From positions 1 to 64,000 of the forward strand of contig CAZBWM010000024.1 of assembly GCA_964495375.1 (NCBI GenBank): a stretch of 64,000 nt of DNA, given 5' to 3'. Numbering within the stretch: the first letter of the stretch is position 1; every line of letters starts with the position of its first letter. Source of the DNA: JAIESQ01 sp964495375. GTDB lineage: Bacteria; Planctomycetota; Planctomycetia; Pirellulales; JAEUIK01. A model generated the notes under the pieces. The model was not told the DNA's origin, did not search any database, and saw nothing but the letters and a program-made list of their open reading frames with translations. The translations under genes were made by a program, and so were the position numbers. Shown here piece by piece: positions 11,101-17,131 of this stretch.

Positions 11101-11113
11101 TCGAGCGCGACAT
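5102..11113 (-). CDS. Giant GspK-like minor pseudopilin with calcium-type repeats
   Basis: A 2003-residue protein from the ATG at 11113 (GGAAG just upstream). The N-terminus is basic (residues ~15-37) and leads into one membrane helix, GIILLFVMALLALFALVTV (~38-56), like PilX/GspK minor pseudopilins. Residues ~423-456 carry D-x-N-x-D-G-x-P-D repeats of thrombospondin-3/dockerin type, with single copies later (DLNGDGS, DHNNDGT). Near residue 1737 stands GKVNINTIAN, the GspK-type KVN-NTA signature, and the C-terminus ends RHRAFFIVDRSIPVGF...LLRRFIE. GspK proteins are usually ~300 residues, so this is a sixfold expansion. It follows four prepilin genes and probably caps or extends that fibre (inference). 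Confidence 0.8.
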   Translation of the reverse strand: MSRSNHDHRTSARDADQPRARKHRGNARRAPLARSRHGIILLFVMALLALFALVTVTFVIVAHSHKQSSVVAARVERNIDFPKAMIDRAVSQILVGTNDPNSPLRPHGLFEDIYGNDGLLGTVTPTPDSSNGLPPAPWSQYGQLLRFYVRFDNPPAVAAVIGAMSGRVLTFTTGQLKGNSFRVVSFDSQPNMLVMTVLAEDIDATVAATQLAQGDRILVNGRPFNGTGFGFDTGSNMQGVLTRAATPLSTPQATDSTFPFLGAIDPLSFGEYALLPNAKFFNPSALYLDPAGPGGADEEYDAADMQDMLLGFERVPLGSAPNVAPVDAPVAIPSLHRPELIHYWMQRIAAASSGAVSYPPTSPAPTNTTFAQLWNTQGVPAQRILRRAMMRPVGGFPGADHPDFTGSNSSSMGFDPVLGGRAFDLNSDGVPDDINGDGIPDTFYWDVDNDGDGIPDSIWVDIGLPPRAGPDGRMIKPLVAILCLDQDGKLNLNAHGNLAQSQEMIRDYTVASGASSDPAIISQALMNWPLPLPNSSASADFGYRFPPAGSGGTPPTSVILPEGSGYGPAEINLRPLFVANPAEYQRLLQGWPTNAIDWPSAGSQSVRVDGRYGETQLWAANASLLPFPMPGGTLSSSIPFDPRVGWQARWRQFDLPYSFWETQPFPTSVPVPDTKPATSYSTPPDLNGDGSVAYDTHGQAIYRNMGEGNIASSISEKLSSPYDIDLTRRAKRGRSVGGTTQVAGIDSPFTPAEWERLLRYNDIDAASMPRRLLDLANSAFETGAAPGQPPNLVQAAINRRFVTTESWDVNVPSLLPTMELGGEIAATGQLPANLNVGDLIFARLRSSFGGPAFISSTSAADIAKANFAMQRLLPWEVLSGSKMDVNRPFGNGRDDTLPNNPGFGIVDEPLSQSPGGQLTSEVVGPDRKGRPGEYLWDDDLFVNPVTLPAGVRMDHNNDGTFNMLVPTKAASPGASLPNLMNAETNDLLARQLYARHIYVLMCSLIDAKLVETIKTIHNLADPADPWAAVDVYRRFAQWAVNIVDARDSDSIMTPFEFDANPFKDDSSSGQTTWNVDDNPATVEGPTSGPNVYRGVVWGCERPELLMTESIAWHDRRTADTQTDTGARNSVYQPSSARPPDTTFDQVARPQGGLFIELYVPWNAPAYSQASAQATLWGTGSQPPAEFYELQSGRYMFHLNRTAPNGDPVWRMAVINDERDVDETPDNPRSQAPNPTKIDRTIYFTTGATNISNISPATEEPFFRQGAPANVYIAPGSYAVVGGTDLTAGNVSTSATTIRGQSGGAGSKITLDMTPNVGAGQYPVAVDGNGAQIQNTLGRPEGPTAVVVNYTSNGPRRLSLSEPYKNSAGDNYTTEDDAETLNVDIPWDDTNQILLQPAGKSTKNGTVPRKFTVFLQRLANPLLAWNPDDPGHPRFSANRPVNPYITVDMTYVDLTVYNSQPPQTAPPGGQLEPGVNSTPAGNQAFRFSTRERGFMDQGRPNIWSNRFSEPGDPSQAGQEPAANAPTKLDKESLGYLNRVFGAPLAGGNGYDTAAATALGSGVKLYQGDPQVPFPALPWFNRPFANQYELMLVTALHPFELLHGFGCRDPIVSTTNVTKFLKNPYLIPVSIPPNNDPIPNDDPFRVVPYGILGPFFMSQVVPSGLGGIQPPAYSLPNLFRFFDFFQVPSRFAGTDTVLNPTPLAATAFGVDPSPPSLPPENMARRLYPPFNRVPRFREPGKVNINTIANAGVWAGLVNGTSDTPFGSLTPAQQTYVQWVKVMLSRRGSTPDLTSIPAFLAKADPVPNLLVDPPRDIFGGLLPTYFAAPFRSYAGVYLVPTANMRLFNGGLFKPTAGSPIPIPRNEIDATLMRLDQFTAMTPLFSNSVSVNPTTFQTNEVTGPPFADPVGNASTYLKSLHKLGGLTTTRSNVYAVWVTLGFFECDQVPIDEGHPDGYRLGREAAIDTGEVRRHRAFFIVDRSIPVGFQRGEAHNTEKAILLRRFIE

Positions 11114-11172
11114 GATGCTAACTTCCACTCAGGGCCCCTGGTGGAGAACTCTTCTCTGGCGGCTACAAAAGC

Positions 11173-11279
11173 GGACGGGGATCATTTCGGCCGCATAACG
11201 GCTGGCCACGAGCTCGCATTGATTGCCGAATTGATCCCCGTCCCCTGTTGTGTTGCTTCGTTGGTGTGCTGCGCACACC
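11173..11279. repeat. Inverted repeat plus REP hairpin between PilV-like and GspK-like genes
   Basis: Two elements fill the 178-base gap. At 11173-11191 and 11225-11243 there is a 19-base inverted repeat (GGACGGGGATCATTTCGGC, one mismatch). At 11263-11279 lies the perfect hairpin GGTGTGCTGCGCACACC, followed by CTACA, the same REP-like sequence that occurs at the upstream junctions of this cluster. The hairpin starts 12 bases after the PilV-like stop codon in transcript order. There is no U run, so neither is a classical terminator. Confidence 0.85.
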
Positions 11280-11291
11280 CTACAGGAATAT

Positions 11292-13073
11292 CTACTGCCA
11301 ACCGTTGGTTCCGTTGACTTCGAGCGTGCGTGTGTAGACCCCGATGCAATTCTCCAGCAGCACGGCGTACGACGTCGGTGGACTCCCTGCTACACCGTCC
11401 ACGTCGACATACTGGATGGCGGGGGTCGGGGGATTGCCGATCGACACGACCGGATTCCAATCGGGGCCGACTAACGTGACATCGACTTGCCATTCGGACG
11501 ATCCGCCGGCCGTGAACAGCGTCGGCGTGTTGGCCGTCACCACGCGGTACCACTGGAACACGGCGCGGCGGCTGACGGGTGCCGTCAGCGGGGGATTAAG
11601 CGGCGGTTGATTCGGAAACGATGCGCCGTAGAAACCGGGCGCCGGAAAGCTCAGTGCGTTGGCCACCTGCTGCGACAGGCACGCCGAGGCATACGTAATC
11701 GAGGCTCCGATCGGCGGCGGGCTCCCCGACGATCCCTCGATCGTCCAGCCCGCCAGCAAGATCCAGGTGTTCGGCCGCACGCGCGGCATGTCGCTCCGCT
11801 CGACCGGCGTCGTGGCACTGGCGGTCGTCGTGGGCAATCGCAGCCGCACGTCGCCACCTCCCCAGCCGATTCCGCCCGAGAGCATGTCGGCCAGCACGAC
11901 GCGTTCAGCCGGCGGAGCGCCGACGCGATCGGCGGCCCGCCACGTCCCCGGTGGCAGCGTGCTGGGCAGAATCAAATCGCGTTTGTAGAAGACGGCGACC
12001 GACACCTCGCAGCGGCGGCGCGAATAGATCGGATTGAGCGCGGTGAGTAGCGTGTCGCTCCCCGGCAGCGGCACGATCGTCGCCATCCAGGAGTAGTCGC
12101 CGGCCGATTCCAACCGCTTGCCAAGGCCAAAGATCGGCTGCGAACGGATCGTGGCATCGGTCGGCTGATCGAACAGGCGATCGTCCTGGATCATGAAGAT
12201 CCGCTCGGCCAGGGGATACGTCATGGACGGCACCGCCGGAGCGAACTGCGCGTTCGTCCAGCGCCACGCCCGCAGGTTGACGCGTGTCATCCGCGGCGGA
12301 GGGAGTGGCAATAGGGCGAAGGTCGAAACGTCGGCATCGCCGGGGTCGGTCAGAAAGTAAGGGAATGCGCGGCCTGGCCACGTGGCCGGTAGCGCCGGCG
12401 TGCCAGCTTGTTGCAGGGTTAACAAGTTGCGCGTGATGAACAGCGGATCAACGCAGACCGAGTTGCCCAAGTCGAGCGGTGTGGGCAACTGTGGGCACTG
12501 TGCGGGATCGGCGTTGTAGTCGAGGTCGTACCAGATTTGTTGCGGCGCGCCGGGAACGTACTGGCCATTGCTGTCGCGATATTGGGAGGGGAACGGATCG
12601 TCGTTGCCCGCGAACGTCGGATCGTCGACGTGGTTCATCCAGTTGTCGACGCAGGTGATGCCGCGGGCCCGCACGTCGCGCATGGCCAGGCGACCCGCTG
12701 CCGAGCTGCGATCGCTTTTGCCGGCCGCGACGATGTCAGACTGCCCGACCGGCAGCAGGGCCGCGAGCCCCAACAGGCCGACCGACAAAATGAACATGGC
12801 GATCAGCACTTCCAGCAGGCTGATGCCGGAGCGCGAGCAGTTGGGTGGCCCAGCCGCTTGCCGGCGCGCTCGCTCTGCGAGGTAAGAAACATCGGCCGCA
12901 GCGACAAGAAACGCTCTGAAATCGACGTCGCTCCGAGTCGCTACGCCGCATGAATGGTTTCTTGTGCCTGCGGCACCCGGCTGCAAGCAGCCGGGCCACC
13001 CGATTGCCTGCGACACCCGGCTGGTGCGTTTCACGCACCCTACGAAGCGCGATATGAATTGGTTGCCGTGCAT
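11292..13073 (-). CDS. PilV/GspI-like prepilin with unusually long leader
   Basis: A 593-residue protein. The ATG at 13073 sits two bases after the stop of the preceding gene, whose last codons supply a GGGAGG ribosome site. The prepilin motif GISLLEVLIAMFILSVGLLGLAALLPVG is at residues ~83-110, with cleavage expected after Gly83. The first 82 residues include VGCVKRT and other segments encoded by palindromic repeats (12976-13039). The mature part is much longer than usual pseudopilins, with a ~480-residue globular region and ILAGWTIEGSS-like strands. The PilV-type N-methylation motif is clear; the extracellular part is unrecognised. Confidence 0.85.
   Translation of the reverse strand: MHGNQFISRFVGCVKRTSRVSQAIGWPGCLQPGAAGTRNHSCGVATRSDVDFRAFLVAAADVSYLAERARRQAAGPPNCSRSGISLLEVLIAMFILSVGLLGLAALLPVGQSDIVAAGKSDRSSAAGRLAMRDVRARGITCVDNWMNHVDDPTFAGNDDPFPSQYRDSNGQYVPGAPQQIWYDLDYNADPAQCPQLPTPLDLGNSVCVDPLFITRNLLTLQQAGTPALPATWPGRAFPYFLTDPGDADVSTFALLPLPPPRMTRVNLRAWRWTNAQFAPAVPSMTYPLAERIFMIQDDRLFDQPTDATIRSQPIFGLGKRLESAGDYSWMATIVPLPGSDTLLTALNPIYSRRRCEVSVAVFYKRDLILPSTLPPGTWRAADRVGAPPAERVVLADMLSGGIGWGGGDVRLRLPTTTASATTPVERSDMPRVRPNTWILLAGWTIEGSSGSPPPIGASITYASACLSQQVANALSFPAPGFYGASFPNQPPLNPPLTAPVSRRAVFQWYRVVTANTPTLFTAGGSSEWQVDVTLVGPDWNPVVSIGNPPTPAIQYVDVDGVAGSPPTSYAVLLENCIGVYTRTLEVNGTNGWQ
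12976..13039. repeat. REP-like hairpins inside the PilV-like leader
   Basis: Two perfect hairpins lie inside the coding region of the prepilin leader: CCCGGCTGCAAGCAGCCGGG at 12976-12995 and GGTGCGTTTCACGCACC at 13023-13039, the second followed by CTACGAAG. The second is the same element as at 14357-14373 and nearly the same as at 15832-15848. Read on the minus strand it encodes VGCVKRT. Confidence 0.88.
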
Positions 13074-13075
13074 CG

Positions 13076-14413
13076 CTACCGCCCTCCCAGCGTTTGGCCT
13101 TCGACGGCCAGGCGGCGCGAGTAATTTAGCGCCACGGCAAGTTCGGCGGCGGTCGTAATCGTGGCGGTCGACGGCGGCGTGTTTTCGGTGCTGGTCACCA
13201 GCCCGGTGCGCGGGAAGATCGTGATCCACAGGCTCGTGGGATCGCGCCAGTTCTCGTTGTTGGCGTTGCCTGCCGCGGGGACCTTTTCGCGCAGGCCGAG
13301 CAGAAAGAAGATCGGCGTGGTCGGCGGCATCGCGTACGGCATGGCTTGTGTTGGGTCGCTGGGGCTTGGGCCCGAGAAGGCGATGCGTTCGACCGTGCCC
13401 GCTGGCGAGAACAAGACGACGATTGGAATGACGTCGAGCGGAAACTGCGGCTGATTGCCGTTGCCCATATCCAACGGGCAAAAACTGCTGGTGAGGAATG
13501 TCGTGGCGAACGTTGTGCCGGTCGAGGGCGGAGTGGTGCCCGACGAGGCCAGGTCGATCACGATCCGCTCGGGCAGTTGCAAGGGGGGGGCCGAAGTCTT
13601 CACCGGCTGGCGGATGATTTGGTAAGGAACGCCTAACGGAAAGCTCGGCACAAAGGGCGTGGTTCCGCCGACAGGGACGATCGTCCAAGGATTGGAGTTC
13701 GTTGGCGGTGCGAGAAAGCCCAGCGGATTGGGGGAAATCGTCGTGTCGACCGTGCCACTGAGAATCTGATACTGATGCCCTTGGGTGTTGAACTTGATGG
13801 TGTCGCCGATCCGCACGAGACCGTAGGCCTCGGGGACGGCGCTGCCGGGCGTGCCGAGCGCCATGATGGCTCCACCGCCGAGCCCGCCGGTGACAAACGC
13901 CCGCGAGTAGAGCGTGTCGCCGCTGTAGGGGGGCGGGACTTCGACCTGCCAGAGCGTGAGGCACATCTCAGGCACAGGCACCAGTGGCTGACCGGCTTGG
14001 ATCAGGGCTTTGGCGCTGGCGTTGCCGGCGCCGGTGAAGCGCTCGAGCATGACGCCGGTGGCGCGGCCGGTGCGCATGGCGGTGTCGCGCGCTAGGGTGA
14101 AGTAGCTGGTCACCTCGCGGCTGGCTTCGCGCTGGCGACGGCCAGCCAAGGCCGGCGCCAGCACGGGCACGGCCACGGCCGTGAGCATCATCACGATGAC
14201 GAGCGTGACCAGCAGCTCGACGAGTGTGAAGCCGGGAGCCTTGTAGGGTGTGCGCAGCACACCGGTATTCGACCTGCCAATGAACTGCGCACTGCTGGAC
14301 AAGCCAGCAGTGGCACCCGGAGCCGTTTCCACCGGCAGCAGGCCACGCGTAGCCGTGGTGCGTTTCACGCACCCTACGAGGTCGCCGTTCATGTTGTGCA
14401 GTTCACGGCTCAT
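13076..14413 (-). CDS. GspH-like prepilin with REP-expanded leader
   Basis: A 445-residue prepilin. Its ATG overlaps the stop of the upstream gene (ATGA), which fixes the start by translational coupling. The type IV N-methylation motif APGFTLVELLVTLVIVMMLTA is at residues ~59-79, with cleavage expected after Gly61. Downstream, EVTSYFTLARDTAMRTGRATGVML resembles GspH/FimT pseudopilins. Residues ~12-58 are encoded by the repeat block at 14247-14373, so the leader is about five times the usual length. An alternative GTG start inside the repeat (reading VLRTPYKAPG) would give a normal short leader, but it lacks a good ribosome site. Confidence 0.87.
   Translation of the reverse strand: MSRELHNMNGDLVGCVKRTTATRGLLPVETAPGATAGLSSSAQFIGRSNTGVLRTPYKAPGFTLVELLVTLVIVMMLTAVAVPVLAPALAGRRQREASREVTSYFTLARDTAMRTGRATGVMLERFTGAGNASAKALIQAGQPLVPVPEMCLTLWQVEVPPPYSGDTLYSRAFVTGGLGGGAIMALGTPGSAVPEAYGLVRIGDTIKFNTQGHQYQILSGTVDTTISPNPLGFLAPPTNSNPWTIVPVGGTTPFVPSFPLGVPYQIIRQPVKTSAPPLQLPERIVIDLASSGTTPPSTGTTFATTFLTSSFCPLDMGNGNQPQFPLDVIPIVVLFSPAGTVERIAFSGPSPSDPTQAMPYAMPPTTPIFFLLGLREKVPAAGNANNENWRDPTSLWITIFPRTGLVTSTENTPPSTATITTAAELAVALNYSRRLAVEGQTLGGR
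14247..14373. repeat. Composite REP element inside GspH-like leader
   Basis: The block is bounded by inverted hairpins GGTGTGCGCAGCACACC (14247-14263, preceded by TTGTAG) and GGTGCGTTTCACGCACC (14357-14373, followed by CTACGAG). Between them CACTGCTGG and CCAGCAGTG (14290-14312) form a third perfect stem. All of it is open reading frame on the minus strand. Its ends match those of the larger block at 15626-15848. Confidence 0.9.
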
Positions 14414-15885
14414 TGCGTCGCGTCGATCTGGTGGTTGGTAATGTTGTCGGCTGCGCTACCGCCGGCGTAATACGGGTCGTTCGTCAGCAGGTTTGTCGGA
14501 ATGACGGTGCCGCGCTGATACGTCTGCGTGCCCGACGCATCGAGGTACGGCAGATACGGATCGCTGAACTCTTGCGACAGGTCGGCCCGCGACTTGAGCA
14601 GGAAGTACAGCCCGAACGAACCGCGGGCGTCGTTGCGTCCGGTGCCGTCGGGGCCGGCCGAGACGATCAGCGGAAAGATCGAGTAGCCGCGCGGCGCAGG
14701 TGCGGCCGAAATGGCGCCGGCCGCCACGCGATCCACGCCGCGGGGATCGAACGGATCAGGGCTGGTCGCCGGATCGTGCTCGCCCGTTACCGGGTTCACG
14801 GGCTGCAACTCCGAATAAAAGCCGGCCGGCCAGCGGATGAACTCGATCGGGGTGCCCCAGCCGTCGACGAACTCGGGCATGCCGTCCTTATCCGTGTCGG
14901 CGACGTCGCGCGTGTGCCAGGTCTGGCCGTCGGAGTTTTCGTCGCCGAAGCCGGTTGTCATGATCAGATACAGGCACTCGGCTGATTGGAATTGATCGGC
15001 GAGCGCGGGGCGGCCGGTGGCGGGGTCGCCCGTGTAGATGATGTCGATGAGCGGCATGGCCGGGTTCACCGCCTGCACGCGACGCAGATAGGCCATGCGG
15101 AGCGCGGGGAAAGTAGGAAGCTGTGCGCCCGATGGATCGGTCCAGCCGCTCGAATTGCCTAGTAGAGTCGCCCCGGCGGCGCCCTGCGCCGCGAGTTGCG
15201 CGCTTTGCATGTTCGTCCAGAGACTGCGATTGGGTAGGAACAACAGATCGTTGTAGCGATCGGGCAATTCCATCCGCATCAGCTCACGCTGAGCAGCGAG
15301 CTTGAGCCCGACGATGCCGGAGAGCGGGCTTGGCATACCACGATTGGTGGTGGCGCTGGCCTGAAAGTTGTTGGGATCGAAGTAGGTGCCAGGGCGACCG
15401 GCGACTGATGTGGCGCCATAAAAATCGATCGGCAGGCGCCTGGTGCGGTAGCTATCCCAGCGCGACGAAATCTGCGTGTGGAGCCGAGCGATCAGGCCCT
15501 TGGTACGCGAGCGGCGCGCGACCTCTTGCGCCTGGAAGAGCGCGCCAAGGCCCAGCCCTGCGATGATGCCGATGATCGTGATGACGACCAGCACCTCAAT
15601 GAGGGTGAAGCCGGGGCGCTTGTAGGGTGTGCGCAGCACACCGGCACTTGCTCCCCTCTCCCCTCGCGGGAGTGCCCGGACTGCTTTCAGGTCCGGGCCA
15701 AAGGGCTCAGCGGTTGGGGGTGAGGGGGCGTTGCTGATTTCAACGCCGCGCAAGCTGCCTTCACCCTCACCCCGGCCCTCTCCCATCAAGGGAGAGGGAG
15801 GAATGCGGGGCGGAGCCAGTGGCACCCGGTTGGTGCGTTGCACGCACCCAACAAGTTCGGCGTTGATCGAGCCGGCGCGGATCAT
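14410..15885 (-). CDS. GspG-type prepilin with REP-expanded leader
   Basis: A 491-residue prepilin. The ATG at 15885 overlaps the upstream stop (ATGA). The motif RPGFTLIEVLVVITIIGIIAGLGLGALF is at residues ~90-117, with cleavage expected after Gly92. A long amphipathic stretch (RTKGLIARLHTQISSRWDSYRTRRL) follows, as in GspG/PilE-like proteins. Further on a DKDGMPEFVDGWGTPIEF segment resembles the C-terminal Ca-site region of GspG. The ~80 residues before the motif, including VGCVQRT and MGEGRGEGEG, derive from repeat DNA at 15626-15848. The extracellular domain is far longer than in classical GspG (~140 residues). Confidence 0.87.
   Translation of the reverse strand: MIRAGSINAELVGCVQRTNRVPLAPPRIPPSPLMGEGRGEGEGSLRGVEISNAPSPPTAEPFGPDLKAVRALPRGERGASAGVLRTPYKRPGFTLIEVLVVITIIGIIAGLGLGALFQAQEVARRSRTKGLIARLHTQISSRWDSYRTRRLPIDFYGATSVAGRPGTYFDPNNFQASATTNRGMPSPLSGIVGLKLAAQRELMRMELPDRYNDLLFLPNRSLWTNMQSAQLAAQGAAGATLLGNSSGWTDPSGAQLPTFPALRMAYLRRVQAVNPAMPLIDIIYTGDPATGRPALADQFQSAECLYLIMTTGFGDENSDGQTWHTRDVADTDKDGMPEFVDGWGTPIEFIRWPAGFYSELQPVNPVTGEHDPATSPDPFDPRGVDRVAAGAISAAPAPRGYSIFPLIVSAGPDGTGRNDARGSFGLYFLLKSRADLSQEFSDPYLPYLDASGTQTYQRGTVIPTNLLTNDPYYAGGSAADNITNHQIDATQ
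15626..15848. repeat. Composite REP/MITE-like element inside prepilin leader
   Basis: The outer ends are inverted hairpins GGTGTGCGCAGCACACC (15626-15642) and GGTGCGTTGCACGCACC (15832-15848), flanked by CTTGTAG and CAACAAG. Inside are the palindromic runs CCCTCTCCC / GGGAGAGGG and CCCGGAC / GTCCGGG, common in dispersed repeats; a related run occurs at 43281-43303. The whole 223-base block is in frame within the prepilin gene, without a stop. Confidence 0.9.
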
Positions 15886-16982
15886 TCGAACGCGTCTCCC
15901 AACGGACCTTGGTAGAAGTTCGTCAGGTTGTCGTTCTCTTGCTCGACGAAGCCCATACCCGAAGGGTGATACTCCAGCGGAAAGAACGGGACCGCCGTGG
16001 TCATCTTGTCCGGCGTCATGTTCGGGTTATAGAACCCGTCGAGTCCGGCGGAGACGATCTGAAAAGCTTGCGACTTCTGCCAGGTGAGCAAGGGCTTGCC
16101 GGTCGGCGGGCCTTCGTTCGCATAGGGGGCCACAGCTCCCCAGGTCGACGCGTTGGTGGCCAGCGCCAGCTGATCGGGAGCAATTTGCGACGTGAAGCTG
16201 CTTGGGCCAGTCTGCGGGTAGCAAACACCAAGCGGATAAACGAGGTTGTCGAAGTAGACGAGTGGCGGGCCCAGGTCGGCTTCCTTGGCGCCGGCCTGCA
16301 GATACTCCCACCAGCCATCGCGATCGCGATCAACCAGGCGAGACGGTTGAAAAGGAAACACCGGCGTGCTGCGCCCGGTAAGAGTGTTGGGATCGGCGGG
16401 GTTGATCACCATATTCTGCGGATCGAGAAACGGGCTCGTGGCGTCGGCGCGGAAGCCGGCCAGCTTGTTCTCGGCCATGGCGTTCGGGATGCCGCCGAGC
16501 CAGAAGACGAGGGTTTCGGCCGGGTCGAGATTCTCAATGTCGAGGCCGCCGTCGCTGGCGCCGCCGCCGGCCGTGCCCGAGGCCGTGAGCGTGATGGCGC
16601 CGGGGGTGAGACCGTTGGCGGCTGCCACGAGCCCCCGTGTCGAGAGCGAGACTTGGGAACGCATGCCAGCGTAGCCACCGTTGAAGCGGGGAAACCGTTT
16701 CGCGAGGAACTTGGTGATGCGTTGCTGCTTTTGCTGGGGTGTTTCGTCGATGAAGCGTCCCCAGGTGGGCGGATAAGCGCCGCCGGCATCGTTCTTGAAG
16801 GTTTCCACGGCTGTGTTGAGTTGATCGATCTCGCTGAGGATGCGCGCGCGCCGCGCGGCCATCAGCGCTTTGTTGGCCGCGAAGCCGAGGATCGTGGCCA
16901 GGATGCCGATCAAAAAGATGACCATCAACAGTTCGATGAGCGTGAAGCCGGCGCGGCGGTGGCGGGTCGTCGGCGCTTTCAT
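15882..16982 (-). CDS. Major-pseudopilin-like prepilin (GspG/PilA type)
   Basis: A 366-residue prepilin starting MKAPTTRHRRAGFTLIELL from the ATG at 16982, with AAAGGA 11 bases upstream. The leader is a normal 12 residues, basic, cleaved after Gly12, then FTLIELLMVIFLIGILATILGFA forms the N-terminal helix and ARILSEIDQLNTAVETFKNDAGGAYPP continues like GspG. It is the first of four prepilins after PilC/GspF and the only one without a repeat in its leader. It has a short intact C-terminal domain, ending LGDAFE, and overlaps the next gene by four bases. Confidence 0.9.
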   Translation of the reverse strand: MKAPTTRHRRAGFTLIELLMVIFLIGILATILGFAANKALMAARRARILSEIDQLNTAVETFKNDAGGAYPPTWGRFIDETPQQKQQRITKFLAKRFPRFNGGYAGMRSQVSLSTRGLVAAANGLTPGAITLTASGTAGGGASDGGLDIENLDPAETLVFWLGGIPNAMAENKLAGFRADATSPFLDPQNMVINPADPNTLTGRSTPVFPFQPSRLVDRDRDGWWEYLQAGAKEADLGPPLVYFDNLVYPLGVCYPQTGPSSFTSQIAPDQLALATNASTWGAVAPYANEGPPTGKPLLTWQKSQAFQIVSAGLDGFYNPNMTPDKMTTAVPFFPLEYHPSGMGFVEQENDNLTNFYQGPLGDAFE

Positions 16983-17044
16983 GGTGTCGAAGTCCTTTCG
17001 GTCCGTCAGTGATGCGAGCAACGCGGAGTACGCGCGTTGTGTCT

Positions 17045-17112
17045 AAGCCCAGGGAAGACTGGTTGAGTCGTTCCCTCATCGTGGGATTCCGTTCCAGTCT
17101 TCCCTGGGCTTT
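17045..17112. repeat. 18-bp perfect stem-loop between pilC/gspF-like and first prepilin gene
   Basis: AAGCCCAGGGAAGACTGG at 17045-17062 pairs perfectly with 17094-17111, around a 31-base loop. It sits in the 149-base gap between the GspF-like gene and the first pseudopilin start. In the transcript direction it is not followed by a U run, so it is more likely an mRNA-processing, stability or attenuation structure than a terminator (inference). Confidence 0.88.
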
Positions 17113-17131
17113 GTGATGTTAACTTTTCCTC

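Noticed and set aside
13074..13964. In-frame extension upstream of the PilV-like start
   Set aside because: It runs antiparallel in frame through the GspH-like gene; the ATG at 13073 with GGGAGG is a far better start.
17045..17112. The 18-bp stem as a transcription terminator
   Set aside because: No U run on either strand after the stem, and it would cut the pseudopilin genes off from the ATPase/platform genes; kept as a stem-loop of unknown role.
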